This document shows, piece by piece, positions 45,858-58,170 of a stretch of 64,000 nucleotides of DNA. Below the pieces are notes generated by a model. It did not search any database. It had not been told where the DNA came from and saw only the letters and a list, made by a program, of their open reading frames with translations. Source of the DNA: Crossaster papposus (taxonomy: Eukaryota > Echinodermata > Asteroidea > Velatida > Solasteridae); contig JBAIAA010000262.1 of NCBI GenBank assembly GCA_037893245.1, forward strand, positions 1,612,001 to 1,676,000. The letters are read 5' to 3'. Position numbers and translations under genes: made by a program. Numbering within the stretch: the stretch's first letter is position 1; every line of letters begins with the position of its first letter.

Positions 45858-45929
45858 TAGCAGAGCGAGGTTTCGATCTTCGGACATCTGGGTTAGGGGC
45901 CCATCACGCTTCCACTGCGCCACTCTACT
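45858..45929 (-). pseudogene. Initiator-like copy with CCT anticodon
   Basis: The loop reads CCCCTAA (anticodon CCT). Additional changes include T45 and a G-to-T in CCATCACG (plus strand). A second CCT copy lies at 46430-46501, and one with a 1-nt deletion begins at 44786. Confidence 0.6.
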
Positions 45930-47225
45930 TCATGTAAAATTAGAAACATAAAACAAAATGAAAGCAGACATTCTAAAAACATTCTAAAATATTTATTACA
46001 TTCGAATAACAGTGAAGCAAAAATACCTCTTTAGCAGAGCGAGGTTTTGGTCCTCGGACCTCTGGGTTATGTGCCCAGCACGATTCCACTGTACCACTCT
46101 ACTTCATGTAAAATTAGAAACAGAAAACAAAATGAAAGCAGACATTCTAAAAACATTCTAAAATATTTATTACATTTGAATAACAGTGAAGCAAAAATAC
46201 CTCTTTAGCAGAGCGAGGTTTTGGTCCTCAGACCTCTTGGTTATGGACCCAGCACGCTCCCACTGCTCCACTCTGCGTAACTATTTTTAATGAAAATGAA
46301 AACACTATCAAGGAAATAATTATCCTGAGCAGACCGAGGTTGTGGTCATCCGAACTCTCGGTTACTGACCAAGAAAGTGTCTACTTCGTCACTCTGAGTC
46401 GAGTACCTCAAGTCATACCAAAAACGCGTTAGCAGAGCGAGGTTTCAATCTGCGGACCTCTGGGTTAGGGGCCCAGCACGTTTCCACTGCGCCACTCTAC
46501 TTCATGTAAAATTAGAAACAGAAAACAAAATGAAAGCAGACATTCTAAAAACATTCTAAAATATTTATTACATTCGAATAACAGTGAAGCAAAAATACCT
46601 CTTTACCAGAGCGAGGTTTTGGTCCTCAGACCTCTTGGTTATGGGCCCAGCACGCTCCCACTGCTCCACTCTGCGTAACTATTTTTAATGAAAATGAAAT
46701 CACTATCAAGGAAATAATTATCCTGAGCAGACCGAGGTTGTGGTCATCCGATCTCTCGGTTACTGACCAAGAAAGTGTCTACTTCGTCACTCTGAGTGGA
46801 GTACCTCAAGTCATACCAAACACTTGTTAGCAGAGCGATGTTTCGATCCTCGGACCTCTGGGTTATGTGCTCAGCACGCTCCCACTGCTCCACTCTACTT
46901 CATGTAAATTTAGAAACAGCAAACAAAATAAAAGCAGACATTCTAAAAACATTTAAAAATATTTGTTAAATTTGAATAACAGTGAAGCAAAAATACCTCT
47001 TAAGCAGAGCGAGGTGTTGGTCCTTAGACCTCTTGGTTATGGGCCCAGCACGCTCCCACTGCTCCACTATGCGTAACTATTTTTAATGAAAATCAAATCA
47101 CTATCAAGGAAATAATTATCCTGAGCAGACCGAGGTTGTGGTCATCCGAACTCTCGGTTACTGACCAAAAAAGTGTCTACTTCGTCACTCTGAGTCGAGT
47201 ACCTCAAGTCATACCACAAACTTGT

Positions 47226-47297
47226 TAGCAGAGCGAGGTTTCGATCCTCGGACCTCTGGGTTATGGGCCCAGCACGCTTCCACTGCGCAACTCTGCT
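47226..47297 (-). tRNA. Initiator tRNA-Met, one change (T9)
   Basis: G9 to T, next to the A box; all stems are intact. The 3' flank has only TTT. It lies in the 5820-bp duplicated block. Confidence 0.5.
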
Positions 47298-47623
47298 TCA
47301 TGTGAATTAAGAAACAGCAAACAAAATTAAAGCAGACATTCTAAAATCATTCTAAAATAGTTATTATATTTGAATAACAGTGAAGCAAACATACCTCTTT
47401 AGCAGAGCGAGGTTTTGGTCCTTTGACCTCTTGGTTATGGGCCCAGCATGCTCCCACTGCTCCACTCTGCGTAACTATTTTTAATGAAAATGAAATCACT
47501 ATCAAGGAAATAATTATCCTGAGCAGACCGAGTTTGCGGTCATCCAGACTCTCCGTTACTGACCAAGAAAGTGTCTACTTCGTCACTCTGAGTCGAGTAC
47601 CTCAAGTCATACCAAAAACACGT

Positions 47624-47695
47624 TAGCAGAGCGAGGTTTCGATCTTCGGACCTCTGGGTTAAGGGCCCAGCACGCTTCCACTGCGCCACTGTACT
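47624..47695 (-). pseudogene. Initiator-like copy with CTT anticodon
   Basis: Right-arm CTT family member with one more change, ACTGTACT in place of ACTCTACT (plus strand), which opens an acceptor pair. Its duplicate is at 53444. Confidence 0.6.
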
Positions 47696-48767
47696 TCATG
47701 TAAAGTTAGAAACAGAAAACAAAATGAAAGCAGACATTCTAAAAACATTCTAAAATATTTATTACATTCAAATAACAGTGAAGCAAAAATACCTCTTTAG
47801 CAGAGCGAGGTTTTGGTCCTCGGACCTCTTGGTTATGGGCCCAGCACGCTCCCACTGCTCCACTATGCGTAACTATTTTTAATGAAAATGAAATCACTAT
47901 CAAGAAAATAATTATCCTGAGCAGACCGAGGTTGTGGTCATCCGAACTCTCGGTTACTGAACAAGAAAGTGTCTACTTCGTCACCCTGAGTCGAGTACCT
48001 CAAGTCATACCACAAGCGTGTTAGCAGAGCGAGGTTTCGATCTTCGGACCTCTGGGTTATGGGCCCAGCACGCTTCCACTGCGCCTCTCTACTTCATGTT
48101 AAGTTAGAAACAGCAAACAAAATGAAAGCAGACATTCTAAAAACATTCTAAAATATTTATTACATTTGAATAACAGTGAAGCAAAAATACCTCTTTAGCA
48201 GAGCGAGGTTTTGGTCCTCGGACCTCTGGGTTATGTGCCCAGCACGATTCCACTGTTCCACTCTGCTTCATGTGAATTTAGAAACGGCAAACAAAATGAA
48301 AGCACACATTCTAAAAACATTCTAAAATAGTTATTACATTTGAATAACAGTGAAGCAAAAATACCTCTTTAGCAAAGCGAGGTTTTGGTCCTCGGACCTC
48401 TTGGTTATGGGCCCAGCACGCTCCCACTACTCCACTATCCGTAACTATTTGTAATGAAAATGAAATCACTATCAAGAAAATAATTATCCTGAGCAGACCG
48501 AGGTTGTGGTCATCCGAACTCTCGGTTACTGACCAAGAAAGTGTCTACTTCGTCACCCTGAGTCGAGTACCTCAAGTCATACCAAAAACACGTTAGCAGA
48601 GCGAGGTTTCGATCTTCGGACCTCTGGGTTAAGGGCCCAGCACGCTTCCACTGCGCCACTCTACTTCATGTAAAGTTAGAAACAGAAAACAAAATGAAAG
48701 CAGACATTCTAAAAACATTCTAAAATATTTATTACATTTAAATAACAGTGAAGCAAAAATACCTCTT

Positions 48768-48839
48768 TAGAAGAGCGAGGTTTTGGTCCTCGGACCTCTT
48801 GGTTATTGGCCCAGCACGCTCCCGCTGCTCCACTATGCG
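48768..48839 (-). pseudogene. Class B copy with AAT anticodon
   Basis: The plus strand reads GGTTATTGGCCC, so the loop is CCAATAA (anticodon AAT). Copies recur at 50708, 54588, 57100 and 59319, tracking the 1940-, 3880-, 2512- and 2219-bp offsets. Confidence 0.6.
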
Positions 48840-51800
48840 TAACTATTTTTAATGAAAATGAAATCACTATCAAGAAAATAATTATCCTGAGCAGACCGAG
48901 GTTGTGGTCATCCGAACTCTCGGTTACTGACCAAGAAAGTGTCTACTTCGTCACCCTGAGTCGAGTACCTCAAGTCATACCAAAAGCGTGTTAGCAGAGC
49001 AAGGTTTCGATCTTCGGACCTCTGGGTTATGGGCCCAGCACGCTTCCACTACGCCTCTCTACTTCATGTAAAGTTAGAAACAGCAAACAAAATGAAAGCA
49101 GACATTCTAAAAACATTCTAAAATAGTTATTACATTTGAATAACAGTGAAGCAAAAATACCTCTTTAGCAGAGCGAGGTTTTGGTCCTCGGACCTCTTGG
49201 TTATGGGTCCAGCACGCTCCCACTGCTCCACTCTGCGTAACTATTTGTAATGAAAATGAAATCACTATCAAGGAAATAATTATCCTGAGCAGACCGAGGT
49301 TGTGGTCATCCGAACTCTCGGTTACTGACCAAGAAAGTGTCTACTTCGTCACCCTGAGTCGAGTACCTCAAGTCATACCACAAGCGTGTTAGCAGAGCGA
49401 GGTTTCGATCTTCGGACCTCTGGGTTATGGGCCCAGCACGCTTCCACTGCGCCTCTCTACTTCATGTAAAGTTAGAAACAGCAAACAAAATGAAAGCAGA
49501 CATTCTAAAAACATTCTAAAATATTTATTACATTTGAATAACAGTGAAGCAAAAATACCTCTTTAGCAGAGCGAGGTTTTGGTCCTCGGACCTCTGGGTT
49601 ATGTGCCCAGCACGATTCCACTGTTCCACTCTGCTTCATGTGAATTTAGAAACAGCAAACAAAATGAAAGCACACATTCTAAAAACATTCTAAAATAGTT
49701 ATTACATTTGAATAACAGTGAAGCAAAAATACCTCTTTAGCAGAGCGAGGTTTTGGTCCTCGGACCTCTTGGTTATGGACCCAGCACGCTCCCACTGCTC
49801 CACTATGCGTAACTATTTTTAATGAAAATGAAATCACTATCAAGAAAATAATTATCCTGAGCAGACCGAGGTTGTGGTCATCCGAACTCTCGGTTACTGA
49901 ACAAGAAAGTGTCTACTTCGTCACCCTGAGTCGAGTACCTCAAGTCATACCACAAGCGTGTTAGCAGAGCGAGGTTTCGATCTTCGGACCTCTGGGTTAT
50001 GGGCCCAGCACGCTTCCACTGCGCCTCTCTACTTCATGTTAAGTTAGAAACAGCAAACAAAATGAAAGCAGACATTCTAAAAACATTCTAAAATATTTAT
50101 TACATTTGAATAACAGTGAAGCAAAAATACCTCTTTAGCAGAGCGAGGTTTTGGTCCTCGGACCTCTGGGTTATGTGCCCAGCACGATTCCACTGTTCCA
50201 CTCTGCTTCATGTGAATTTAGAAACGGCAAACAAAATGAAAGCACACATTCTAAAAACATTCTAAAATAGTTATTACATTTGAATAACAGTGAAGCAAAA
50301 ATACCTCTTTAGCAAAGCGAGGTTTTGGTCCTCGGACCTCTTGGTTATGGGCCCAGCACGCTCCCACTACTCCACTATCCGTAACTATTTGTAATGAAAA
50401 TGAAATCACTATCAAGAAAATAATTATCCTGAGCAGACCGAGGTTGTGGTCATCCGAACTCTCGGTTACTGACCAAGAAAGTGTCTACTTCGTCACCCTG
50501 AGTCGAGTACCTCAAGTCATACCAAAAACACGTTAGCAGAGCGAGGTTTCGATCTTCGGACCTCTGGGTTAAGGGCCCAGCACGCTTCCACTGCGCCACT
50601 CTACTTCATGTAAAGTTAGAAACAGAAAACAAAATGAAAGCAGACATTCTAAAAACATTCTAAAATATTTATTACATTTAAATAACAGTGAAGCAAAAAT
50701 ACCTCTTTAGAAGAGCGAGGTTTTGGTCCTCGGACCTCTTGGTTATTGGCCCAGCACGCTCCCGCTGCTCCACTATGCGTAACTATTTTTAATGAAAATG
50801 AAATCACTATCAAGAAAATAATTATCCTGAGCAGACCGAGGTTGTGGTCATCCGAACTCTCGGTTACTGACCAAGAAAGTGTCTACTTCGTCACCCTGAG
50901 TCGAGTACCTCAAGTCATACCAAAAGCGTGTTAGCAGAGCAAGGTTTCGATCTTCGGACCTCTGGGTTATGGGCCCAGCACGCTTCCACTACGCCTCTCT
51001 ACTTCATGTAAAGTTAGAAACAGCAAACAAAATGAAAGCAGACATTCTAAAAACATTCTAAAATAGTTATTACATTTGAATAACAGTGAAGCAAAAATAC
51101 CTCTTTAGCAGAGCGAGGTTTTGGTCCTCGGACCTCTTGGTTATGGGTCCAGCACGCTCCCACTGCTCCACTCTGCGTAACTATTTGTAATGAAAATGAA
51201 ATCACTATCAAGGAAATAATTATCCTGAGCAGACCGAGGTTGTGGTCATCCGAACTCTCGGTTACTGACCAAGAAAGTGTCTACTTCGTCACCCTGAGTC
51301 GAGTACCTCAAGTCATACCACAAGCGTGTTAGCAGAGCGAGGTTTCGATCTTCGGACCTCTGGGTTATGGGCCCAGCACGCTTCCACTGCGCCTCTCTAC
51401 TTCATGTAAAGTTAGAAACAGCAAACAAAATGAAAGCAGACATTCTAAAAACATTCTAAAATATTTATTACATTTGAATAACAGTGAAGCAAAAATACCT
51501 CTTTAGCAGAGCGAGGTTTTGGTCCTCGGACCTCTGGGTTATGTGCCCAGCACGATTCCACTGTTCCACTCTGCTTCATGTGAATTTAGAAACAGCAAAC
51601 AAAATGAAAGCACACATTCTAAAAACATTCTAAAATAGTTATTACATTTGAATAACAGTGAAGCAAAAATACCTCTTTAGCAGAGCGAGGTTTTGGTCCT
51701 CGGACTTCTTGGTTATGGGCCCAGCACGCTCCCACTACTCCACTATCCGTAACTATTTGTAATGAAAATGAAATCACTATCAAGAAAATAATTATCCTGA

Positions 51801-52719
51801 GCAGACCGAGGTTGTGGTCATCCGAACTCTCGGTTACTGACCAAGAAAGTGTCTACTTCGTCACCCTGAGTCGAGTACCTCAAGTCATACCACAAGCGTG
51901 TTAGCAGAGCGAGGTTTCAATCTTCGGACCTCTGGGTTATGGGCCCAGCACGCTTCCACTGCGCCTCTCTACTTCATGTAAAGTTAGAAACAGCAAACAA
52001 AATGAAAGCAGACATTCTAAAAACATTCTAAAATATTTATTACATTTGAATAACAGTGAAGCAAAAATACCTCTTTAGCAGAGCGAGGTTTTGGTCCTCG
52101 GACCTCTGGGTTATGTGCCCAGCACGATTCCACTGTTCCACTCTGCTTCATGTGAATTTAGAAACAGCAAACAAAATGAAAGCACACATTCTAAAAACAT
52201 TCTAAAATATTTATTACATTCAAATAACAGTGAAGCAAAAATACCTCTTTAGCAGAGCGAGGTTTTGGTCCTCGGACCTCTTGGTTATGGGCCCAGCACG
52301 CTCCCACTGCTCCACTATGCGTAACTATTTTTAATGAAAATGAAATCACTATCAAGAAAATAATTATCCTGAGCAGACCGAGGTTGTGGTCATCCGAACT
52401 CTCGGTTACTGACCAAGAAAGTGTCTACTTCGTCACCCTGAGTCGAGTACCTCAAGTCATACCACAAGCGTGTTAGCAGAGCGAGGTTTCGATCTTCGGA
52501 CCTCTGGGTTATGGGCCCAGCACGCTTCCACTGCGCCTCTCTACTTCATGTTAAGTTAGAAACAGCAAACAAAATGAAAGCAGACATTCTAAAAACATTC
52601 TAAAATATTTATTACATTTGAATAACAGTGAAGCAAAAATACCTCTTTAGCAGAGCGAGGTTTTGGTCCTCGGACCTCTGGGTTATGTGCCCAGCACGAT
52701 TCCACTGTTCCACTCTGCT

Positions 52720-55700
52720 TCATGTAAATTTAGAAACAGCAAACAAAATAAAAGCAGACATTCTAAAAACATTTAAAAATATTTGTTAAATTTGAATAAC
52801 AGTGAAGCAAAAATACCTCTTAAGCAGAGCGAGGTGTTGGTCCTTAGACCTCTTGGTTATGGGCCCAGCACGCTCCCACTGCTCCACTATGCGTAACTAT
52901 TTTTAATGAAAATCAAATCACTATCAAGGAAATAATTATCCTGAGCAGACCGAGGTTGTGGTCATCCGAACTCTCGGTTACTGACCAAAAAAGTGTCTAC
53001 TTCGTCACTCTGAGTCGAGTACCTCAAGTCATACCACAAACTTGTTAGCAGAGCGAGGTTTCGATCCTCGGACCTCTGGGTTATGGGCCCAGCACGCTTC
53101 CACTGCGCAACTCTGCTTCATGTGAATTAAGAAACAGCAAACAAAATTAAAGCAGACATTCTAAAATCATTCTAAAATAGTTATTATATTTGAATAACAG
53201 TGAAGCAAACATACCTCTTTAGCAGAGCGAGGTTTTGGTCCTTTGACCTCTTGGTTATGGGCCCAGCATGCTCCCACTGCTCCACTCTGCGTAACTATTT
53301 TTAATGAAAATGAAATCACTATCAAGGAAATAATTATCCTGAGCAGACCGAGTTTGCGGTCATCCAGACTCTCCGTTACTGACCAAGAAAGTGTCTACTT
53401 CGTCACTCTGAGTCGAGTACCTCAAGTCATACCAAAAACACGTTAGCAGAGCGAGGTTTCGATCTTCGGACCTCTGGGTTAAGGGCCCAGCACGCTTCCA
53501 CTGCGCCACTGTACTTCATGTAAAGTTAGAAACAGAAAACAAAATGAAAGCAGACATTCTAAAAACATTCTAAAATATTTATTACATTCAAATAACAGTG
53601 AAGCAAAAATACCTCTTTAGCAGAGCGAGGTTTTGGTCCTCGGACCTCTTGGTTATGGGCCCAGCACGCTCCCACTGCTCCACTATGCGTAACTATTTTT
53701 AATGAAAATGAAATCACTATCAAGAAAATAATTATCCTGAGCAGACCGAGGTTGTGGTCATCCGAACTCTCGGTTACTGAACAAGAAAGTGTCTACTTCG
53801 TCACCCTGAGTCGAGTACCTCAAGTCATACCACAAGCGTGTTAGCAGAGCGAGGTTTCGATCTTCGGACCTCTGGGTTATGGGCCCAGCACGCTTCCACT
53901 GCGCCTCTCTACTTCATGTTAAGTTAGAAACAGCAAACAAAATGAAAGCAGACATTCTAAAAACATTCTAAAATATTTATTACATTTGAATAACAGTGAA
54001 GCAAAAATACCTCTTTAGCAGAGCGAGGTTTTGGTCCTCGGACCTCTGGGTTATGTGCCCAGCACGATTCCACTGTTCCACTCTGCTTCATGTGAATTTA
54101 GAAACGGCAAACAAAATGAAAGCACACATTCTAAAAACATTCTAAAATAGTTATTACATTTGAATAACAGTGAAGCAAAAATACCTCTTTAGCAAAGCGA
54201 GGTTTTGGTCCTCGGACCTCTTGGTTATGGGCCCAGCACGCTCCCACTACTCCACTATCCGTAACTATTTGTAATGAAAATGAAATCACTATCAAGAAAA
54301 TAATTATCCTGAGCAGACCGAGGTTGTGGTCATCCGAACTCTCGGTTACTGACCAAGAAAGTGTCTACTTCGTCACCCTGAGTCGAGTACCTCAAGTCAT
54401 ACCAAAAACACGTTAGCAGAGCGAGGTTTCGATCTTCGGACCTCTGGGTTAAGGGCCCAGCACGCTTCCACTGCGCCACTCTACTTCATGTAAAGTTAGA
54501 AACAGAAAACAAAATGAAAGCAGACATTCTAAAAACATTCTAAAATATTTATTACATTTAAATAACAGTGAAGCAAAAATACCTCTTTAGAAGAGCGAGG
54601 TTTTGGTCCTCGGACCTCTTGGTTATTGGCCCAGCACGCTCCCGCTGCTCCACTATGCGTAACTATTTTTAATGAAAATGAAATCACTATCAAGAAAATA
54701 ATTATCCTGAGCAGACCGAGGTTGTGGTCATCCGAACTCTCGGTTACTGACCAAGAAAGTGTCTACTTCGTCACCCTGAGTCGAGTACCTCAAGTCATAC
54801 CAAAAGCGTGTTAGCAGAGCAAGGTTTCGATCTTCGGACCTCTGGGTTATGGGCCCAGCACGCTTCCACTACGCCTCTCTACTTCATGTAAAGTTAGAAA
54901 CAGCAAACAAAATGAAAGCAGACATTCTAAAAACATTCTAAAATAGTTATTACATTTGAATAACAGTGAAGCAAAAATACCTCTTTAGCAGAGCGAGGTT
55001 TTGGTCCTCGGACCTCTTGGTTATGGGTCCAGCACGCTCCCACTGCTCCACTCTGCGTAACTATTTGTAATGAAAATGAAATCACTATCAAGGAAATAAT
55101 TATCCTGAGCAGACCGAGGTTGTGGTCATCCGAACTCTCGGTTACTGACCAAGAAAGTGTCTACTTCGTCACCCTGAGTCGAGTACCTCAAGTCATACCA
55201 CAAGCGTGTTAGCAGAGCGAGGTTTCGATCTTCGGACCTCTGGGTTATGGGCCCAGCACGCTTCCACTGCGCCTCTCTACTTCATGTAAAGTTAGAAACA
55301 GCAAACAAAATGAAAGCAGACATTCTAAAAACATTCTAAAATATTTATTACATTTGAATAACAGTGAAGCAAAAATACCTCTTTAGCAGAGCGAGGTTTT
55401 GGTCCTCGGACCTCTGGGTTATGTGCCCAGCACGATTCCACTGTTCCACTCTGCTTCATGTGAATTTAGAAACAGCAAACAAAATGAAAGCACACATTCT
55501 AAAAACATTCTAAAATAGTTATTACATTTGAATAACAGTGAAGCAAAAATACCTCTTTAGCAGAGCGAGGTTTTGGTCCTCGGACTTCTTGGTTATGGGC
55601 CCAGCACGCTCCCACTACTCCACTATCCGTAACTATTTGTAATGAAAATGAAATCACTATCAAGAAAATAATTATCCTGAGCAGACCGAGGTTGTGGTCA

Positions 55701-57099
55701 TCCGAACTCTCGGTTACTGACCAAGAAAGTGTCTACTTCGTCACCCTGAGTCGAGTACCTCAAGTCATACCACAAGCGTGTTAGCAGAGCGAGGTTTCAA
55801 TCTTCGGACCTCTGGGTTATGGGCCCAGCACGCTTCCACTGCGCCTCTCTACTTCATGTAAAGTTAGAAACAGCAAACAAAATGAAAGCAGACATTCTAA
55901 AAACATTCTAAAATATTTATTACATTTGAATAACAGTGAAGCAAAAATACCTCTTTAGCAGAGCGAGGTTTTGGTCCTCGGACCTCTGGGTTATGTGCCC
56001 AGCACGATTCCACTGTTCCACTCTGCTTCATGTGAATTTAGAAACAGCAAACAAAATGAAAGCACACATTCTAAAAACATTCTAAAATATTTATTACATT
56101 CAAATAACAGTGAAGCAAAAATACCTCTTTAGCAGAGCGAGGTTTTGGTCCTCGGACCTCTTGGTTATGGGCCCAGCACGCTCCCACTGCTCCACTATGC
56201 GTAACTATTTTTAATGAAAATGAAATCACTATCAAGAAAATAATTATCCTGAGCAGACCGAGGTTGTGGTCATCCGAACTCTCGGTTACTGACCAAGAAA
56301 GTGTCTACTTCGTCACCCTGAGTCGAGTACCTCAAGTCATACCACAAGCGTGTTAGCAGAGCGAGGTTTCGATCTTCGGACCTCTGGGTTATGGGCCCAG
56401 CACGCTTCCACTGCGCCTCTCTACTTCATGTTAAGTTAGAAACAGCAAACAAAATGAAAGCAGACATTCTAAAAACATTCTAAAATATTTATTACATTTG
56501 AATAACAGTGAAGCAAAAATACCTCTTTAGCAGAGCGAGGTTTTGGTCCTCGGACCTCTGGGTTATGTGCCCAGCACGATTCCACTGTTCCACTCTGCTT
56601 CATGTGAATTTAGAAACAGCAAACAAAATGAAAGCACACATTCTAAAAACATTCTAAAATAGTTATTACATTTGAATAACAGTGAAGCAAAAATACCTCT
56701 TTAGCAAAGCGAGGTTTTGGTCCTCGGACCTCTTGGTTATGGGCCCAGCACGCTCCCACTACTCCACTATCCGTAACTATTTGTAATGAAAATGAAATCA
56801 CTATCAAGAAAATAATTATCCTGAGCAGACCGAGGTTGTGGTCATCCGAACTCTCGGTTACTGACCAAGAAAGTGTCTACTTCGTCACCCTGAGTCGAGT
56901 ACCTCAAGTCATACCAAAAACACGTTAGCAGAGCGAGGTTTCGATCTTCGGACCTCTGGGTTAAGGGCCCAGCACGCTTCCACTGCGCCACTCTACTTCA
57001 TGTAAAGTTAGAAACAGAAAACAAAATGAAAGCAGACATTCTAAAAACATTCTAAAATATTTATTACATTTAAATAACAGTGAAGCAAAAATACCTCTT
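52720..57099 (-). repeat. 5820-bp higher-order block, copy 2 (partial)
   Basis: Follows copy 1 module by module, including the long run 53046-56580. It then departs as the AAT copy recurs at 57100, 2512 bp after 54588, which is 1940 plus one A-BC-A block of 572. Confidence 0.8.
53046..53117 (-). tRNA. Initiator tRNA-Met, one change (T9)
   Basis: Exact 5820-bp counterpart of the copy at 47226. Confidence 0.5.
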
Positions 57100-58127
57100 T
57101 AGAAGAGCGAGGTTTTGGTCCTCGGACCTCTTGGTTATTGGCCCAGCACGCTCCCACTGCTCCACTATGCGTAACTATTTTTAATGAAAATGAAATCACT
57201 ATCAAGAAAATAATTATCCTGAGCAGACCGAGGTTGTGGTCATCCGAACTCTCGGTTACTGACCAAGAAAGTGTCTACTTCGTCACCCTGAGTCGAGTAC
57301 CTCAAGTCATACCAAAAGCGTGTTAGCAGAGCAAGGTTTCGATCTTCGGACCTCTGGGTTATGGGCCCAGCACGCTTCCACTACGCCTCTCTACTTCATG
57401 TAAAGTTAGAAACAGCAAACAAAATGAAAGCAGACATTCTAAAAACATTCTAAAATAGTTATTACATTTGAATAACAGTGAAGCAAAAATACCTCTTTAG
57501 CAGAGCGAGGTTTTGGTCCTCGGACCTCTGGGTTATGTGCCCAGCACGATTCCACTGTTCCACTCTGCTTCATGTGAATTTAGAAACAGCAAACAAAATG
57601 AAAGCACACATTCTAAAAACATTCTAAAATAGTTATTACATTTGAATAACAGTGAAGCAAAAATACCTCTTTAGTAGAGCGAGGTTTTGGTTCTCGGACC
57701 TCTTGGTTATGGGCCCAGCACGCTCCCACTGCTCCACTATGCGTAACTATTTTTAATGAAATTGAAATCACTCTCAAGGAAATAATTATCCTGAGCAGAC
57801 CGATGTTGTGGTCATCCGAACTCTCGGTTACTGACCAAGAAAGTGTCTACTTCGACACTCTGAGTCGAGTACCTCAAGTCATACCAAAAACGTGTTAGCA
57901 GAGCGAGGTTTTGGTCCACGGACCTCTGGGTTATGGGCCCAGCACGCTCCCATTGCGCCACTCTGCTTCATGTAAATTTAGAAACAGAAAACAAAATGAA
58001 AGCAGACATTCTAAAAACATTCTAAAATATTTATTACATTTGAATAACAGTGAAGCAAAAATACCTCTTTAGCAGAGCGAGGTTTTGGTCTTCAGACCTC
58101 TGGGTTATGGGCCCAGCACGCTCCCAC

Positions 58128-58170
58128 TGCAACACTCTGCGTAACTATTTTAATTTTTCATACCAAAAAC
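58128..58170 (-). repeat. C-less BC module junction
   Basis: The B spacer GTAACTATTTT is joined to TTTTTCATACCAAAAACG, so the entire class C segment is missing. The same junction is at about 60361-60390 through the 2219-bp duplication. It is one of the few places where a B copy is not followed by C. Confidence 0.75.

Larger units (their letters stand above)
40584..46900 (-). repeat. Diverged module zone
   Basis: Modules repeat with variable order. Local signatures include AACTGTCTTTCATG in the B spacer, AGAACGCTCCC and CAAGACTCTG in class B, and CCGAAATATCGG in class C. Contains the exact gene at 41656, several anticodon variants, and a direct B/C fusion at 45358-45380. Confidence 0.75.
46900..52719 (-). 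repeat. 5820-bp higher-order block, copy 1
   Basis: The sequence recurs 5820 bp downstream with very few differences (for example class A at 47226 and 53046). The block equals three 1940-bp periods: an AAT-anticodon B copy recurs at 48768 and 50708. Confidence 0.82.
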